DNA of 7,715 bases, from assembly GCA_030634785.1 (NCBI GenBank), contig DAOWAC010000044.1, positions 1 to 7,715 of the forward strand. The letters are read 5' to 3'. The notes beneath the pieces were generated by a model. It saw only the letters and a program-made list of their open reading frames with translations. It did not search any database and was not told where the DNA came from. This DNA comes from Chloroflexota bacterium (lineage in GTDB: Archaea; Iainarchaeota; Iainarchaeia; Iainarchaeales; GCA-2688035). Each line of letters starts with the position of its first letter. Positions within the stretch are counted from its first letter, which is position 1. The position numbers and the translations under genes are program-made. Positions 6,746-7,715 of the stretch are shown in pieces.

Positions 6746-7263
6746 ATTTTGTTCACCTTTACCTTTGCATGTCTTAAAACTTTTCCATTAAGCAAATATC
6801 CTTTTTGAAGTTCTTCTAAAACAATTTCGTCCTTTTCTTCCTCGTTCTTTCCCTGCATTACGCAGTCATCCCTCATTGGGTCAAACTTTTTTCCAACACA
6901 ATCTATTCTTTCAAGTCCATAAAGCTTAAGTCCTGCTTCAAGTTGCTGTTTTAATGTTTCCATTCCTTTTATTGCATCTTCTTTTGAAACCTTTTCCTGT
7001 TCGTTCAAATGCTTTTCAGCAGCTTCAATACTGTCAATTAATGGCAAAAGTTCCTTTACAAGTCCTGCGTTTGCAATCTTTGCAAAATCCTGTGCTTCTT
7101 TTTCCATTCTTTTCCTGCTGTTTTCAAATTCAGCCTGAAGTCTTTGCAAAGACTCTTTTAATTCAGCCTTTTCCTTAAGCTCTTTTTTCTCAATCTCTTT
7201 TGTCTCGTCGTGCTTTTTCTTTACTTTTACAGGTTCTTTTTTTTCTTTCTTATCTTTATCCAT
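6742..7263 (-). CDS. grpE: GrpE nucleotide exchange factor
   Basis: GrpE is the dimeric factor that releases ADP from DnaK and so resets its cycle. The 173-residue product has a highly charged, disordered N-terminus (1-35, Lys/Glu-rich). The long dimerisation helix follows (about 35-95), including LQRLQAEFENSRKRMEKE (39-56). The C-terminal beta domain carries FDPMRDDCVMQ (127-137, equivalent to the usual FDP..HEAV) and the family signature ELQKGYLLNGKVLRHAKVKV (151-170). Length is normal. The start ATG at 7263 is preceded by GGTG with a 5-base spacer. It is the first gene of the minus-strand heat-shock cluster, divergent from the winged-helix regulator, and its stop overlaps the ATG of a micro-ORF. 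Regulation by the inverted repeats in the upstream spacer is likely but inferred. Confidence 0.97.
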   Translation of the reverse strand: MDKDKKEKKEPVKVKKKHDETKEIEKKELKEKAELKESLQRLQAEFENSRKRMEKEAQDFAKIANAGLVKELLPLIDSIEAAEKHLNEQEKVSKEDAIKGMETLKQQLEAGLKLYGLERIDCVGKKFDPMRDDCVMQGKNEEEKDEIVLEELQKGYLLNGKVLRHAKVKVNKI

Positions 7264-7285
7264 TAAAACACCAAAACCACAAAAG

Positions 7286-7294
7286 GCTTAAACA
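7286..7294. promoter_or_regulatory. Third near-copy of the operator half-site, close to grpE
   Basis: GCTTAAACA differs at one base from the half-site GTTTAAACA found at 7354-7362. On the minus strand it reads TGTTTAAGC, with a TATA-like TTTAAG centred about 27 bp before the grpE ATG. It could therefore be a grpE TATA element, an extra regulator site, or both. Confidence 0.3.
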
Positions 7295-7332
7295 GCTAAC
7301 CATCTTTCAAAAAACAAGACAAATGGCTAAAA

Positions 7333-7362
7333 TGTTTAAACGTTTACATATTTGTTTAAACA
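7333..7362. promoter_or_regulatory. Inverted repeat, candidate heat-shock operator
   Basis: TGTTTAAAC (7333-7341) and GTTTAAACA (7354-7362) form a perfect 9-bp inverted repeat with a 12-bp spacer. The core GTTTAAAC is itself palindromic, so the copies also repeat directly every 20 bp, about two helical turns. A further perfect palindrome TAAACGTTTA (7337-7346) overlaps the left arm. The element sits in the spacer between the divergent grpE and regulator genes, five bases from the regulator TATA box. Its position and symmetry fit a dimeric winged-helix repressor. It is unlike the bacterial CIRCE element. Confidence 0.55.
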
Positions 7363-7367
7363 AAACC

Positions 7368-7375
7368 TTTATATT
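7368..7375 (+). promoter_or_regulatory. TATA box of the regulator gene, implying a leaderless mRNA
   Basis: TTTATATT fits the archaeal TATA consensus, with an A-rich BRE-like stretch (ACAAAACC) just upstream. Its centre lies about 27 bp before the ATG at 7399, so transcription should begin at or next to the start codon. No SD is visible before that ATG, which agrees. Confidence 0.65.
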
Positions 7376-7398
7376 GTTTCCTTAATACCTTATTTTGT

Positions 7399-7715
7399 AT
7401 GGATGAAATAAGACCGGCTTCTTTTAAGATTGTCATTAGACGAATTGAACGTCCTTTCAGACCATCGCCAGAATCTGAATTTGAGTGGCTTTGCCGTAGT
7501 CTTGGATTTTTTGAAGCAATTGATAGGGATAAAATAGCGGCACATATCTTTAGGCAGATTGTTGCTGCTACAGAAAAAGGGAGACCTTTAACCAGTACAG
7601 ATCTTGCAGAAAAGGTTGGAATGAGCAGGGGCAGTGTTGTTAATCACCTCAACAACCTGCAGCGCTCAGGCCTTGTTGTAAGGCAAGGTAGGCATTACCT
7701 TTCAAGAAGCAGGTC
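7399..7715 (+). CDS. Winged-helix transcriptional regulator, divergent from the heat-shock cluster (partial, runs off the right edge)
   Basis: The frame stays open for 105 codons from the ATG at 7399 to the window end. After an N-terminal segment (MDEIRPASFKIVIRRIERPF) comes a helical part with EWLCRSLGFFEAIDRDK (29-45). A clear helix-turn-helix follows: LTSTDLAEKVGMSRGSVVNH (64-83), then LNNLQRSGLVVRQGRHYLS (84-102), the last helix and wing of an ArsR/MarR-like fold. The wing is basic (VRQGRHY), fitting DNA contact. The gene diverges from grpE across an inverted repeat and has its own leaderless-type promoter. It is therefore a good candidate for an autoregulated heat-shock repressor, analogous in role to HrcA or to the Pyrococcus regulator Phr; that role is inference. 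The C-terminal part is outside the window, so effector or dimer domains cannot be judged. Confidence 0.82.
   Translation, partial: MDEIRPASFKIVIRRIERPFRPSPESEFEWLCRSLGFFEAIDRDKIAAHIFRQIVAATEKGRPLTSTDLAEKVGMSRGSVVNHLNNLQRSGLVVRQGRHYLSRSR

Noticed and set aside
7264..7398. CIRCE element (TTAGCACTC-N9-GAGTGCTAA) expected before a grpE-dnaK-dnaJ cluster
   Set aside because: I searched the spacer by eye on both strands and found no such sequence; only the TGTTTAAAC-type repeats are present.
1..7715. CRISPR arrays, tRNA or rRNA genes, insertion sequences, toxin-antitoxin or defence genes
   Set aside because: No spaced repeat arrays, cloverleaf-like sequences, terminal inverted repeats or matching protein motifs were seen. 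The window is chaperone and translation genes.

Overview
The window reads as a piece of an AT-rich archaeal chromosome, probably from a small-genome lineage; a DPANN-type archaeon is my inference. The signs are a stand-alone Bud32 kinase of the KEOPS complex, a valyl-tRNA synthetase of archaeal type, TATA-like elements (one about 27 bp from a start codon, implying a leaderless mRNA), and an archaeal-looking winged-helix regulator. Several minus-strand genes have strong GGAGG or GGTGA Shine-Dalgarno (SD) sites. A complete GrpE-DnaK-DnaJ set is typical of mesophilic or moderately thermophilic archaea that acquired it from bacteria.

Nearly everything lies on the minus strand, so transcription runs right to left. 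At the right edge (7399-7715, + strand) a winged-helix regulator begins and runs off the window. It diverges from the heat-shock cluster across a 135-bp spacer. That spacer holds a 9-bp inverted repeat (TGTTTAAAC, 12 bp, GTTTAAACA), a third near-copy close to grpE, and a TATA box for the regulator. To the left follow grpE (7263-6742), a possible 23-codon micro-ORF joined to grpE by an ATGA overlap (6745-6674), dnaK (6641-4737), a hairpin with a T-tract over the dnaK stop, dnaJ (4689-3532) and a small cupin gene (3513-3232).

A 212-bp gap (3020-3231) comes next. It holds candidate terminator T-tracts for the upstream genes, a candidate valS promoter, and, on the opposite strand, a short hydrophobic reading frame that may be a real small membrane protein or a decayed one. 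After it come valS (3019-635) and bud32 (622-20). Their SD site and stop codon overlap, so these two are almost certainly co-transcribed.

Functionally the window joins a protein-folding module (GrpE recharges DnaK, DnaJ delivers clients and stimulates its ATPase) to a translation module (valine charging of tRNA, and the kinase/ATPase of the t6A tRNA-modification complex). I see no new multi-gene system. The most interesting parts are the putative regulator-operator pair at the position where bacteria carry HrcA and CIRCE, the coupled micro-ORF, the hairpin between dnaK and dnaJ, and the opposing small membrane ORF.
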